From Bacteroidales bacterium (GTDB lineage: Bacteria > Bacteroidota > Bacteroidia > Bacteroidales > JAAUTT01): a stretch of DNA of 8,071 nt. The notes under the pieces were generated by a model. It saw only the letters and a list, made by a program, of their open reading frames with translations, did no database searches and was not told the origin of the DNA. Shown here one piece after another: positions 1 through 7,677 of the stretch (position 1 is the first letter of the stretch; every line of letters starts with the position of its first letter). The translations under genes were made by a program, and so were the position numbers. Location of the stretch: NCBI GenBank assembly GCA_012031335.1, contig JAAUTT010000167.1, positions 1-8,071 of the forward strand, in the 5' to 3' direction.

Positions 1-2
1 TA

Positions 3-1150
3 AACAGAGAAATAGGTCGATATACTGGTATGCACCGGAGCTACTTTCTTTCGTGGATTGGCATCACTGGAAATAAGCAATGGTTGCTTTGGCTCATTAT
101 TGTTCCACAACTTGTGGTAGCAGTTGCAACCATAGCAGGCTTAGCCGGGGCGGCATCCACTGCCATCGTTGTATTGATTAAAATACCGATATGGATACCT
201 GCTGTTGTAATTACCGCAGCTTACTGCAGTTCCTTATTGCTGCCGGAGGTTTCAAAACCATTGAGAGACTCACCACCATACTGGCCATTGTTATTTCATT
301 GTCTATTTTGGCTGCAGCCATTTCGGTTGGTCCAGATATGAAAAAAATCGGTGCCGGATTTATTCCCCAATGGCCACAAAATACAAAAGTGGATGAAGTA
401 TTGCCATGGCTTGGATTTATGCTTGCGGGGGCTGCCGGTTTGATGTGGTTCTCGTACTGGACAGCAGCCAGGGGTTATGGAGCTGCATCACTAAAGAAGG
501 AGGAACCTGTTGATCCTTCGCAATTGCCCGAAGAACAGCAAAAAGAATTAAAAGACTGGCTAACCCATATGTCAATAGCCAATACACTGGCAGTTGCAGG
601 AGCCCTCATCATTGCATTTGCTTTTCTGATCCTGGGAACAGAGCTTCTTCAGCCCAAAGGATTAATTCCTGAAGAAAACAAAGTTGCCGAAACATTGGGC
701 CAGTTGCTGGGAAGTATATGGGGACAGGTTGGTTTCTGGTTTATGATTGGTGCTGTGTTTATAACATTTGTGAGTACAATGCTTTCCGATCAGGATGGCT
801 TCGGGCGAATGTTTGCCGATGGTTCTGCCATTCTTGCCAATAATAAAGGATTGGGTAAACGGTGGACAGATCCTCAATTTCTTAAAAAACTTTTTGTAAT
901 AGTTGTTTTGGCGATAATTCCAATAATTGTTTACCTAATTGCCGGAGAACCAGTAAAACTGCTCAAACTGGCTGGAGTGATAGAAGCTTCACACATTCCG
1001 GTGGTTACTGGATTAATACTTTATTTAAACCATAAAACGCTGCCTTTAAAATTTCAACCTTCTAAAATGGTTTTCTGGATAACAGTGCTGGCAGGAATCT
1101 TTTTTACTCTTTTTGCCGTTGTATATTTTGTACAGTTATTAACGAACTGA
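3..1150 (+). CDS. Nramp-like divalent metal transporter, 5'-partial and frameshifted
   Basis: Inner-membrane transporter of the Nramp (natural resistance-associated macrophage protein) superfamily, which moves Mn2+, Fe2+ or related ions, usually with protons. The gene runs in from the left edge, so TM1 and its metal-binding motif are not visible. Family-like stretches are EIGRY (near base 9), the hydrophobic run around LAGAAS, IAAGGFKTIERLTTILAIV, a TM6-like segment ending FSYWTAARGYG, and GAVFITFVSTMLSDQDGFGR followed by MFADG. At least eight hydrophobic segments are present. The classical TM6 Met-Pro-His is replaced by a Leu-Met-Trp-Phe-Ser-Tyr-Trp stretch, so this is a divergent subfamily and the substrate is uncertain. 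The frame changes three times: near base 24-30 (one extra base), near 72 (one G missing) and near 221 (one T missing). From about 225 to the TGA at 1148-1150 it reads without a break. Family assignment is fairly sure; function in the cell is an inference. Confidence 0.72.
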
Positions 1151-1273
1151 CTGATATTTATGATACATTAAAGACATTTATGCTCAGGAATATTCTCAAA
1201 GGTTCGTTTAAATTAACCGGCATCTCAATATTTCACTCCATCTCTGAAAATCCAGTTTTATTTATTACACTGG

Positions 1274-1311
1274 TGATAAATTTTCACTTTTATCAGGAAA
1301 TGTTCTTTTTT
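1274..1311 (+). terminator. Weak candidate terminator after the transporter gene
   Basis: TGATAAA (1274-1280) and TTTATCA (1289-1295) form a perfect 7-base stem with an 8-base loop, and six T follow at 1306-1311. The stem has only one G:C pair and the T run starts ten bases after it, so it is weak. It lies about 125 bases after the transporter stop codon. The assignment is tentative. Confidence 0.25.
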
Positions 1312-1380
1312 ACATAACTTACAAACCCTTAAAAACTTACAGAATTTAATTTAAAATTAGGATAGTATTTATTGTTGCCT

Positions 1381-1407
1381 ATACCACCCTTTTTAGGGGG
1401 GTGGTAT
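1381..1407. promoter_or_regulatory. Perfect 9-base inverted repeat, probable operator
   Basis: ATACCACCC (1381-1389) is the exact reverse complement of GGGTGGTAT (1399-1407), separated by nine bases. The inner bases CCC-TTTTTA-GGG give an alternative pairing. No T run follows, which argues against a terminator and for a protein-binding site. Nine bases after GGGTGGTA lies TATATTTA (1416-1423), close to the Bacteroidota -7 consensus TAnnTTTG, so the palindrome would sit near the -33 region. A related half-site with the same downstream box occurs at 8050-8071. No regulator can be named. Confidence 0.5.
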
Positions 1408-1489
1408 CCCAACTTTATATTTAAATCCCTCCCACCAAACTTGGTTTATTTCAACTATTACGGCTGGTGTTTTCCTTTCCCGGGTAATC

Positions 1490-1497
1490 TAATTTTG
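1490..1497 (+). promoter_or_regulatory. Bacteroidota-type -7 box of the chemosensory cluster
   Basis: TAATTTTG matches TAnnTTTG, the -7 consensus of the primary sigma factor in Bacteroidota, at every fixed position. It lies 21 bases before the receiver start codon, so transcription would start near base 1504 and leave a short leader of about 15 bases. The expected TTG-type -33 element is not clear about 19 bases upstream, so strength may depend on an activator. This motif is short and can arise by chance in AT-rich DNA. Confidence 0.45.
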
Positions 1498-1518
1498 ACT
1501 CAAAGTTATTATTGAAAA

Positions 1519-1944
1519 ATGGAAATATTAAAATTTTATACTGATCGATGATAATGATGAATTTCGGAAGGCCTTTAGGAAGCTTTTGACATCCCTATAC
1601 GATGCGCAGATTTTAGACGAAGCTTCCAACGAATCGGAAATAGATAAGATCACTTCATGGACTAAGGCCGACATTATTTTTATGGATGTAATGATGCCGG
1701 GTAAAATGGTATTCAACTCACCAGGGAGTTATTATGGAAATATAACAAACTTAATGTGGTTGCAGTTACCATGCATTTTGACAAGGTTTACCTCACTTCT
1801 CTAATTGGCGCAGGTTTTAAAGGCTGTATTTTCAAGGATGAGTTAGTCAATCAGCTCAGCACTGCTATTAAAGTAATCAGTAAGGATATGCTTTATTTTC
1901 CTGAGAACATTTTGCTTGATTTCAACAAAAAGATTAAAAAATAA
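1519..1944 (+). CDS. Stand-alone receiver-domain response regulator (CheY-like), frameshifted as read
   Basis: Phosphoacceptor partner of the adjacent CheA. As read, the frame from ATG 1519 ends after ten codons. Removing one T from the run at 1534-1537 and adding one A to the run near 1701-1704 restores a 141-residue protein. It carries the whole receiver signature: acidic pair D10-D11 in FILIDDNDEF, phospho-site D56 in FMDVMMPGKNG, T84 in VAVTMH and K106 in GCIFKDEL. The two corrections cancel, so the gene length is an exact multiple of three. The GxIFKD ending of the receiver is the form seen in NarL/FixJ-type regulators rather than the K-P-F of CheY, yet no helix-turn-helix output domain follows. 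Output is presumably by protein contact. The stop lies five bases before the cheA start, so the two are co-transcribed. I give no symbol because a cheY identity rests on context alone. Confidence 0.72.
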
Positions 1945-1949
1945 GTACC

Positions 1950-3941
1950 ATGGATATTAGCCAATTAAAACATAAGTTTATAAATGAGGCTGAGTCTTTG
2001 TTAACAAGCCTGGACAACACACTTGTAGAACTTGAAAAAGACAGCAGGAACAACCAGCTCATAGGAGAGGCCTTTAGGGTAATGCATACTATTAAAGGTG
2101 CAAGCGGAATGTTTGGCTTCGAAAGAATTGTTGAGCTGACTCATGAGTTGGAAACCTTATTTGACCTGGTAAGAGAAAACAAAACCAATGTTACTCCCCA
2201 ATTGATTGATCTAAGCTTTGCTGCAGCCGACCATATCAGGGCTCTGCTTTATGACGAAGAGCTTGAGACCCCTTCCAATATCGAAACAAACCGTGAATTA
2301 AAATTAAGACTCAACTCGCTTAAGACTTTGGGAAATATTGAAATACCAGAGGCTGAATCTCTAACAATAAAGTCAAAAGAAGATGACAATTTCCAGGTAA
2401 GTACATGGCATATTATGTTCTTCCCTAACGATCAGATAATAGACAGGGCTATAAACCTGGTTTATACATTTCACGACTTATTCGTTTTAGGGGAATATAA
2501 AATCCAGTCTCAACCCTTTCTTGAAGAATGCGAACAATTCTGGAGCATTTTTCTTGTCACTGATAAGGGTTATGATGCTATTGAGGAGGCTCTTATGTTT
2601 ATTATGGATTATTGTAAAATTTGTAAAATAGCCAACTTCGATATTTTTAAGATCCAAAGCACATTTCCGTTGAACGAAAAATCCATAGAAACCACAGTTA
2701 TTTCTCTCACTCAAACTAAAAATGAAGACGATCCCGGAGATAAAAGAATAAACTCGAAGAACGGCAACACATCGCTATCAAGCAAGCGCACTACCCATGT
2801 TAATGTAGAGGCACGAAAGCTCGATACTTTAATGTATTTGGTAAGTGAACTGGTTACCACCAAATCTGAACTTTTAAATGGGCTTAATAACGAAAATCAG
2901 GATAAGGCTTTTGTAGCTGCAGAAAAAATTGAAAAGCTCTCAAAATTATTTAGTGAGAATGCTCTCAATCTCCGATTGGTGTCAATTCACGAAATAACGG
3001 AAAAGTTCAAGAGACTCATTCGCGATTTAGCCAAACAATTGGGCAAACAGATAAACTTTATTACTGAGGACAACGAAACAGAACTGGACAAGAGCATTAT
3101 TGACCATATTGGAGAGCCTATCATGCACCTCATCCGTAATTGCATCGATCATGGCATTGAAATGCCCGAGTCTAGAAAATCTGTAGGAAAAACCGAAACC
3201 GGCACAATAAAATTCGAGACCTCAAAAGTGGGTAATTATGTTCATATAAATATCAGCGACGACGGCAATGGAATTGACCCTGATTATATTTACAGGAAAG
3301 CTGTTGAAAGAGGGTTTGTCAGTCCCGGCGCTCAGCTTTCCGAAAAGGAGATTTTCGAACTCATATTTCTTCCGGGATTCTCTACAGCCAACAGCCTTTC
3401 AAATGTTTCGGGCCGTGGTGTGGGAATGGATATCGTTTTAAAGAAAATACAGGAAGTAAGAGGTGAAATATCAATAACATCGCATAAAGGAATTGGAACA
3501 ACTTTCTCAATTAAGCTTCAGCAAACCATTTCAATAATAGATACTTTACTGGTGAATGCCTCCGGTATTGTTTATGCTTTACCACTGGGAGACATAGTTT
3601 CCTGTATTCTTGAACCACATGCAAATTTGGCAGATAAGAAAAACCATTTATTCAATTTCAATAACGAACTTATCCCTTATATCTCCATTGAGCCTCCCGC
3701 CGACAATAAAAATCCAGAGTCGACTTACAAGCTGGTGATTATTAAAAAACATGAAAAAGTTTTTGCTCTCCTGGTGGATAATATCCTTGGCGAATACCAG
3801 GCTGTGGTTAAGCCTCTGGGAGTAGCTTTCAGGAATGTGAAATTTCTATCCGGGGCCAGTCTTCTTGGCGATGGCAGCATTGCCTTACTTGTTGATACTG
3901 AAAAACTGTGGAATTATTCTTCTGAGTTCATATCATTTTAA
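1950..3941 (+). CDS. cheA: Chemotaxis histidine kinase CheA
   Basis: Cytoplasmic kinase that phosphorylates itself in response to receptor arrays and passes the phosphate to a response regulator. The 663 residues are unbroken. Order of domains: Hpt (P1) about 1-105 with phospho-histidine H46 in MHTIKGASGMFGF; a P2-like region about 150-240 beginning WHIMFFPNDQ; an acidic/Ser-rich linker about 250-280; dimerisation helices (P3) about 285-345 with KLDTLMYLVSELVTTKSEL; HATPase (P4) about 345-525 with N box N397 in HLIRNCIDHG, G1 DDGNGID (437-443), FLPGFSTA (473-480), G2 GRGVGMD (488-494) and GIGTTF (514-519); and a CheW-like P5 domain about 528-655. All catalytic motifs are intact. ATG 1950 follows the receiver stop by five bases, and the cheW start follows the cheA stop by ten, indicating an operon. 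Length and domain order are normal for CheA. Confidence 0.96.
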   Translation: MDISQLKHKFINEAESLLTSLDNTLVELEKDSRNNQLIGEAFRVMHTIKGASGMFGFERIVELTHELETLFDLVRENKTNVTPQLIDLSFAAADHIRALLYDEELETPSNIETNRELKLRLNSLKTLGNIEIPEAESLTIKSKEDDNFQVSTWHIMFFPNDQIIDRAINLVYTFHDLFVLGEYKIQSQPFLEECEQFWSIFLVTDKGYDAIEEALMFIMDYCKICKIANFDIFKIQSTFPLNEKSIETTVISLTQTKNEDDPGDKRINSKNGNTSLSSKRTTHVNVEARKLDTLMYLVSELVTTKSELLNGLNNENQDKAFVAAEKIEKLSKLFSENALNLRLVSIHEITEKFKRLIRDLAKQLGKQINFITEDNETELDKSIIDHIGEPIMHLIRNCIDHGIEMPESRKSVGKTETGTIKFETSKVGNYVHINISDDGNGIDPDYIYRKAVERGFVSPGAQLSEKEIFELIFLPGFSTANSLSNVSGRGVGMDIVLKKIQEVRGEISITSHKGIGTTFSIKLQQTISIIDTLLVNASGIVYALPLGDIVSCILEPHANLADKKNHLFNFNNELIPYISIEPPADNKNPESTYKLVIIKKHEKVFALLVDNILGEYQAVVKPLGVAFRNVKFLSGASLLGDGSIALLVDTEKLWNYSSEFISF

Positions 3942-3951
3942 TACTGTTATT

Positions 3952-4429
3952 ATGGAAAAATCAACTTTTTTTAACCTTTGTTTTAGGGAAAGAGCTATTT
4001 GCTGTGGATGTTGTTAATGTGCTGGAGGTGCTCGAGCAACAACAAATAACCCGTGTTCCCAAAGTTCCTGAGCATATCATGGGAATAATAAACTTCAGGG
4101 GCGAAATACTGCCTGTTATCAATACGCGTATCAAATTCTGTTTACCAACAATCGACGATGAATCGAAAAACTACATAATAGTTTATGAATTATCGAGAAA
4201 GGACGAAACCTATATTGTTTCGGCTACAGCCGATGGTGTGGAAGATGTTATCGAGATAGATCCGGCAGAAATTAAGCCTGTACCTGAAATGGGACTAGGC
4301 TTCGATGCTAAGTTTATAGCAGGCGTTATCCGGCGCGATGAAAAATTCATTCTCCTGCTTAAACCTGAAAGGGTTTTTTCGTCAGCAGATTCCGAAGCTG
4401 TAAAGCTTACTGAGACTTTAACCCAATAA
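3952..4429 (+). CDS. cheW: Chemotaxis adaptor CheW, frameshifted as read
   Basis: Adaptor that joins MCP signalling tips to the P5 domain of CheA in the receptor array. From ATG 3952 the start reads MEKSTF, then the frame is lost in a run of seven T at 3966-3972. With six T it continues LTFVLGKELFAVDVV and runs to the TAA at 4427-4429, giving 158 residues, a normal CheW size. The SH3-like CheW fold is recognisable from KELFAVDVVNVLEV, the tract IMGIINFRGEILPVIN with R49-G50 at the position of the conserved receptor-binding Arg-Gly, the FIAGVIRR strand and the closing FILLLKPERVF. Without repair only a fragment from a GTG codon at 4004 would be read, missing the first beta strand. The gene sits ten bases after cheA and eleven before the beta-barrel gene, so it shares their transcript. 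No second CheW domain is present. Confidence 0.88.
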
Positions 4430-4440
4430 CAAACAAGATC

Positions 4441-5733
4441 ATGAAAAAATATTTATTTATTCTATTACTGGTAGTGAACCAGTTTATTCAGGCTCAGGAT
4501 TTTTCGATAGACGGAGTTTACAGGCCCAGAATTGAGTTTCGCGATTTGGTTCCTGCATCCGGTTTAGATCCGATAACTTTAGCATCACACCGAATGAGGC
4601 TGATAGTTAACTATAAAAACGACACAACGGGCATTAAAACCCGGTTTGTTTTACAAGATGCAAGGGTATGGGGCAATACCAGTTTATCGCCAACTGGCGA
4701 CAATAACTCTTTTGGCGTTTACGAAGCATGGGGCCAATACAATTTTACACCAAAGTTTTCAGTGAAAGCCGGGCGCCAGGAAATAGTTTACGATAGCGAA
4801 GAGATATTTGGATTGAGCGATATACAACAGCAGGGTCTCACTCACGATGCCGTGTTATTTGAATATAAAGGTAAAACCGAAATTACGCTGGCCGGTGCTT
4901 ATAATAATAACACACCATTGTTACAATTATACAATGCACCCTATACGTTAAGTAATTATAAGAACTTGCAGTTTATCCGTATTGGTAAAACAACTGCGAA
5001 GTTTAAGGGCAATTTTATGCTAGTAAATAACGGTCTGGAGTATTATGCGAAGGGTAAAACGGATTCGATAAAGACCAATTACTATCAAACCATGGGCGTG
5101 TATTTCAAATATTTATTAAACACCAGGTTTTTTACCACAAACAGTTTCTATTATCAAAGAGGCACTGATCAGTTTAATTTAAGTCTCAAGGCCTTTAGTA
5201 TCGATTCAAAATTTTCGTACGTCGCGAAACCAGGTGTATCTATTCTATCTGTGGGCTTAAACGTCTTTTCGGGCAATAATAAAAATACACCGGCAAATGA
5301 AAATAACAGTTATACGGAGCCTTATGGCAGTATGCTTCTTACCACTGGTCTCCCAGGTTACTATACGGTGCTTAATCCAACCGGTAAACCAGGCATCAAT
5401 AAAGGTCTTATTCAGCCAAAAGCTGAAATGCTATTGCTTCTGAAAAAACTATCGATCCTCACAGTTATGCATTTGCCCTTTTCGTATGGCGAATTGTATG
5501 ATGCACAAAACAATAAAACAGGCCGGTTTCTTGGTGCAGAATACGAAATTATGGCCACTTATCAAATAAGCAAGGAAGTAAAATTTAACCTGCTTGTAGC
5601 TCATTATTTTATGGGAGGCGATGTTGAAAATCTTTCCTCTCCATTTTTTGGCAAGTACTCAAATTTTAAAAGAGATCCTTTTTGGGCAATTTGTGGGTTA
5701 ACCTTCACACCTGGCTTTTTTAAATCTAAATAA
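4441..5733 (+). CDS. Outer-membrane beta-barrel protein, alginate-export-like porin
   Basis: Predicted outer-membrane channel of 430 residues. It starts with a Sec signal peptide: MKK, a hydrophobic core LFILLLVV, and a likely signal-peptidase I site after A18 (FIQA then QDFS). The mature part is made of alternating amphipathic beta strands rich in Tyr, Phe and Asn with no transmembrane helix. The block AGRQEIVYDSEEIFG (110-124) followed by QQQGLTHDAVLFEY resembles the GRQ...YDDxRLFG...QGRxxDA pattern of alginate-export (AlgE-type) barrels. Family name is a pattern match; substrate is unknown and need not be alginate. The gene is intact, starts eleven bases after cheW and ends 49 bases before the mcp, placing it inside the chemosensory operon. 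A transport protein that admits the attractant sensed by the following MCP is the simplest reading. A structural role in surface motility cannot be excluded. Confidence 0.75.
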   Translation: MKKYLFILLLVVNQFIQAQDFSIDGVYRPRIEFRDLVPASGLDPITLASHRMRLIVNYKNDTTGIKTRFVLQDARVWGNTSLSPTGDNNSFGVYEAWGQYNFTPKFSVKAGRQEIVYDSEEIFGLSDIQQQGLTHDAVLFEYKGKTEITLAGAYNNNTPLLQLYNAPYTLSNYKNLQFIRIGKTTAKFKGNFMLVNNGLEYYAKGKTDSIKTNYYQTMGVYFKYLLNTRFFTTNSFYYQRGTDQFNLSLKAFSIDSKFSYVAKPGVSILSVGLNVFSGNNKNTPANENNSYTEPYGSMLLTTGLPGYYTVLNPTGKPGINKGLIQPKAEMLLLLKKLSILTVMHLPFSYGELYDAQNNKTGRFLGAEYEIMATYQISKEVKFNLLVAHYFMGGDVENLSSPFFGKYSNFKRDPFWAICGLTFTPGFFKSK

Positions 5734-5782
5734 TATCAGTTTGCATTCAATGAATTAATTAAATAATTATAAAAATAATATT

Positions 5783-7609
5783 ATGAAATTTAACAACTTA
5801 AAAATTCGGACAAAATTATTATTAGGCTTTTTGGCAGTAATAATTGTGATGGTTATCGTGGGAATCATTGGTTTCATTGGCCTGCAAACACTTGGAGGGC
5901 AACTTCAGGAAGTAACAGACAACCGTTTGCCGAGCATTAATGCTTTGCAAAACATAAGAGAAGGGCAAACTTCCATAAAGGCATCGGAACGTACTTTGTT
6001 AATGGATTTGTTAACGAACAAGGAAATCAGGGCAACCCAATTTTCCAATATAAACCTTAACTGGAAGAAAAATTGACGAAGCCATGAACATTTATAGCCC
6101 TTTGGAACAAACTGTTGAAGAAAAGAAGAAATGGGATGAATTTTTACCTGGATGGAATGAATGGAGAAGCTTGTCAGCCAAATTCCATGTACTGCTAAAA
6201 ACGCAGGATTCTCTTAAAAACCAGCTTACCCTGAAAGGGAACAACAAAAAGGCCCTGGCAGAAATGAAAACCATCAATACACAAATATTACAGGCTGGAG
6301 TTAAGATTGCTCCATTAATTACAAAATGTGAGACCGAACTTAATTCCCTTATTAATATCAATGTGAGTACCGCAACGAACTAAAACAAAAAGCTGACCAA
6401 TCCATCAGCTTTAGCAACTTCCTTTTGCTTGCAGTTGCAGGAGTTGGACTGGTCCTCGCATTTATAATCGCCATTTTGATATCAAGAATAATTTCTATTC
6501 CAGTGCGAAAAATTGATATAGCTGCGGCCCAAATAGCCGAAGGAAATCTGGACGTTAACCTTGATATAAATAGCAAAGATGAAATTGGAAGTTTGGCAGA
6601 ATCGTTTCAAAAACTTATTAAAGCAAATAGGGAAATTGTTGAAAAAGCAAAACTTGTATCGGAAGGAGATTTAACCGTTACTATTAAGAAACGGTCGGAT
6701 AAGGATGAACTAAATTTTTCACTTTCTCAAATGGTTGAACGTTTGAACGAAGTAGTTGCCCAGATTTTGGAATCGTCTCAAAATGTTGCTTCCGCAAGTT
6801 CTCAGTTTAGTTCTACTACAGTTCAGATAGCCCAGGGAGCAAATGAACAGGCTTCATCGGCCGAAGAAGTTTCGTCGTCAGTAGAAGAAATGTCGTCAAC
6901 CATCCAGCAAAATACGGATAATGCGCTTCAAACCGAACGTATCGCTTCGGGTGCAGCAAAGGGGATTAACGATGTAGCAAATGCCAGCTCAAAAAGCCTG
7001 GAGGCAACACGTCAGATTGCAGAAAAAATAAAAATAATTAATGCCATAGCTGAAAAAACTGATATTTTGGCCATCAATGCCGCCATTGAAGCTGCTCGTG
7101 CTGGCGAACATGGTAAAGGTTTTGCTGTGGTAGCTGCCGAAGTACGCAAACTAGCCGAAACCAGCCAAAGGGCAGCTGTTGAAATTAATACCTTGTCGGC
7201 AACCAGCTTAAAAGTTACGGAAGAAGCAGGGGGATTTATGATGAAAATTATTCCCGACATTCAGCGTACAGCCACCCTGGTGCAGGAAATAGCTGCTGCC
7301 AGTAGTGAGCAGTCGGCGGGAGCAACACAGATTGCCGCTGCCATTGAACAGTTATCGAAAGTTACCCAGCAAAACTCTGCGGCAGCCGAAGAAATGAGCT
7401 CCACCGCCGAAGAATTGGCATCGCAGGCCGAAATGCTCAACGAAACTATTGCGTTTTTCAATACAGGCAGAAGCATTAAGCAGGAAAAAACAGTGAATCA
7501 CAAAATATCCAGAAAGTTATCAAACGACAACAAAATTGCTTCTCCAACTAAAAAAGGTATAAACGTTCTGGACGAAGAATTAAAAGATAAAGAATTTGAA
7601 ATGTATTAA
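5783..7609 (+). CDS. Methyl-accepting chemotaxis protein with four-helix-bundle sensor, frameshifted as read
   Basis: Inner-membrane chemoreceptor. Repairing two single-base shifts gives 608 residues: an extra A in the run at 6068-6072, and a missing base near 6356-6366. These changes cancel in length. Order: TM1 about 12-34; periplasmic four-helix-bundle sensor about 40-205 (4HB_MCP-like; note [14 protein letters not shown] and FLPGWNEW); TM2 about 213-237; HAMP about 236-282 with P240 and DEIGSL at 266-271; a second HAMP-like segment about 284-330 with EGDLTVTI and DELNFSL; a coiled-coil signalling domain whose tip [19 protein letters not shown] (424-442) is close to the MCP consensus. The C-terminus EFEMY (604-608) resembles the EFERF-type pentapeptide that tethers CheR or CheB. 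The leader is very A/T-rich with no Shine-Dalgarno box. A normal tip implies contact with CheW and CheA of this operon. Ligand unknown. Confidence 0.9.
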
Positions 7610-7635
7610 CATAAGTTAGGTAAATGGTTATTTTT

Positions 7636-7669
7636 CTAGGGCTCCGCTGTAGGTTGGAGCCCTGGTTTT
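7636..7669 (+). terminator. Intrinsic terminator of the chemosensory operon
   Basis: CTAGGGCTCC (7636-7645) pairs with GGAGCCCTGG (7656-7665) to give a ten-base stem with one T-G wobble and a ten-base loop, followed directly by TTTT. A T run (7631-7635) also precedes it. It lies 26 bases after the mcp stop, so transcription of the cluster very probably ends here. Confidence 0.85.
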
Positions 7670-7677
7670 AAATACAA

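Larger units (their letters stand above)
1151..1518. other. Non-coding spacer between transporter and chemosensory cluster
   Basis: No convincing coding sequence on either strand over 368 bases. It holds an 8-base direct repeat AACTTACA at 1316-1323 and 1334-1341, an AT-rich hairpin at 1274-1295 followed by a T run at 1306-1311 (a weak candidate terminator for the transporter), the GGGTGGTA palindrome at 1381-1407, and a TAnnTTTG-type box at 1490-1497 in front of the receiver gene. The region is therefore mainly regulatory. Confidence 0.6.

Noticed and set aside
662..877. Minus-strand ORF of 71 codons inside the transporter gene
   Set aside because: It is antisense to a clear membrane-protein frame, shows no family pattern and is rich in His, Lys and Cys in the way of shadow frames.
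1316..1341. Direct repeat AACTTACA, 18 bases apart
   Set aside because: Eight bases in AT-rich DNA with a spacing that is not a multiple of a helical turn is within chance; kept only as a note in the spacer entry.
5740..5771. Possible separate promoter for the mcp: TTTG (5740-5743) and TAATTATA (5764-5771) with a 20-base gap
   Set aside because: The -7-like box matches the consensus poorly, and transcription would start only about five bases before the ATG.
6060..6084. Programmed ribosomal frameshift in the mcp
   Set aside because: No slippery heptamer with a downstream structure is evident, the required shift differs from the second break, and similar breaks occur in four other genes.
6092..6576. 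Minus-strand ORFs opposite the MCP sensor and HAMP region
   Set aside because: The + strand, once the two frame breaks are repaired, codes for a typical receptor throughout; the antisense products match nothing.
7012..7476. Two minus-strand Ala/Ser-rich ORFs opposite the MCP signalling domain
   Set aside because: They are the antisense reading of the Ala/Glu-rich coiled coil; the + strand frame carries the full MCP tip.
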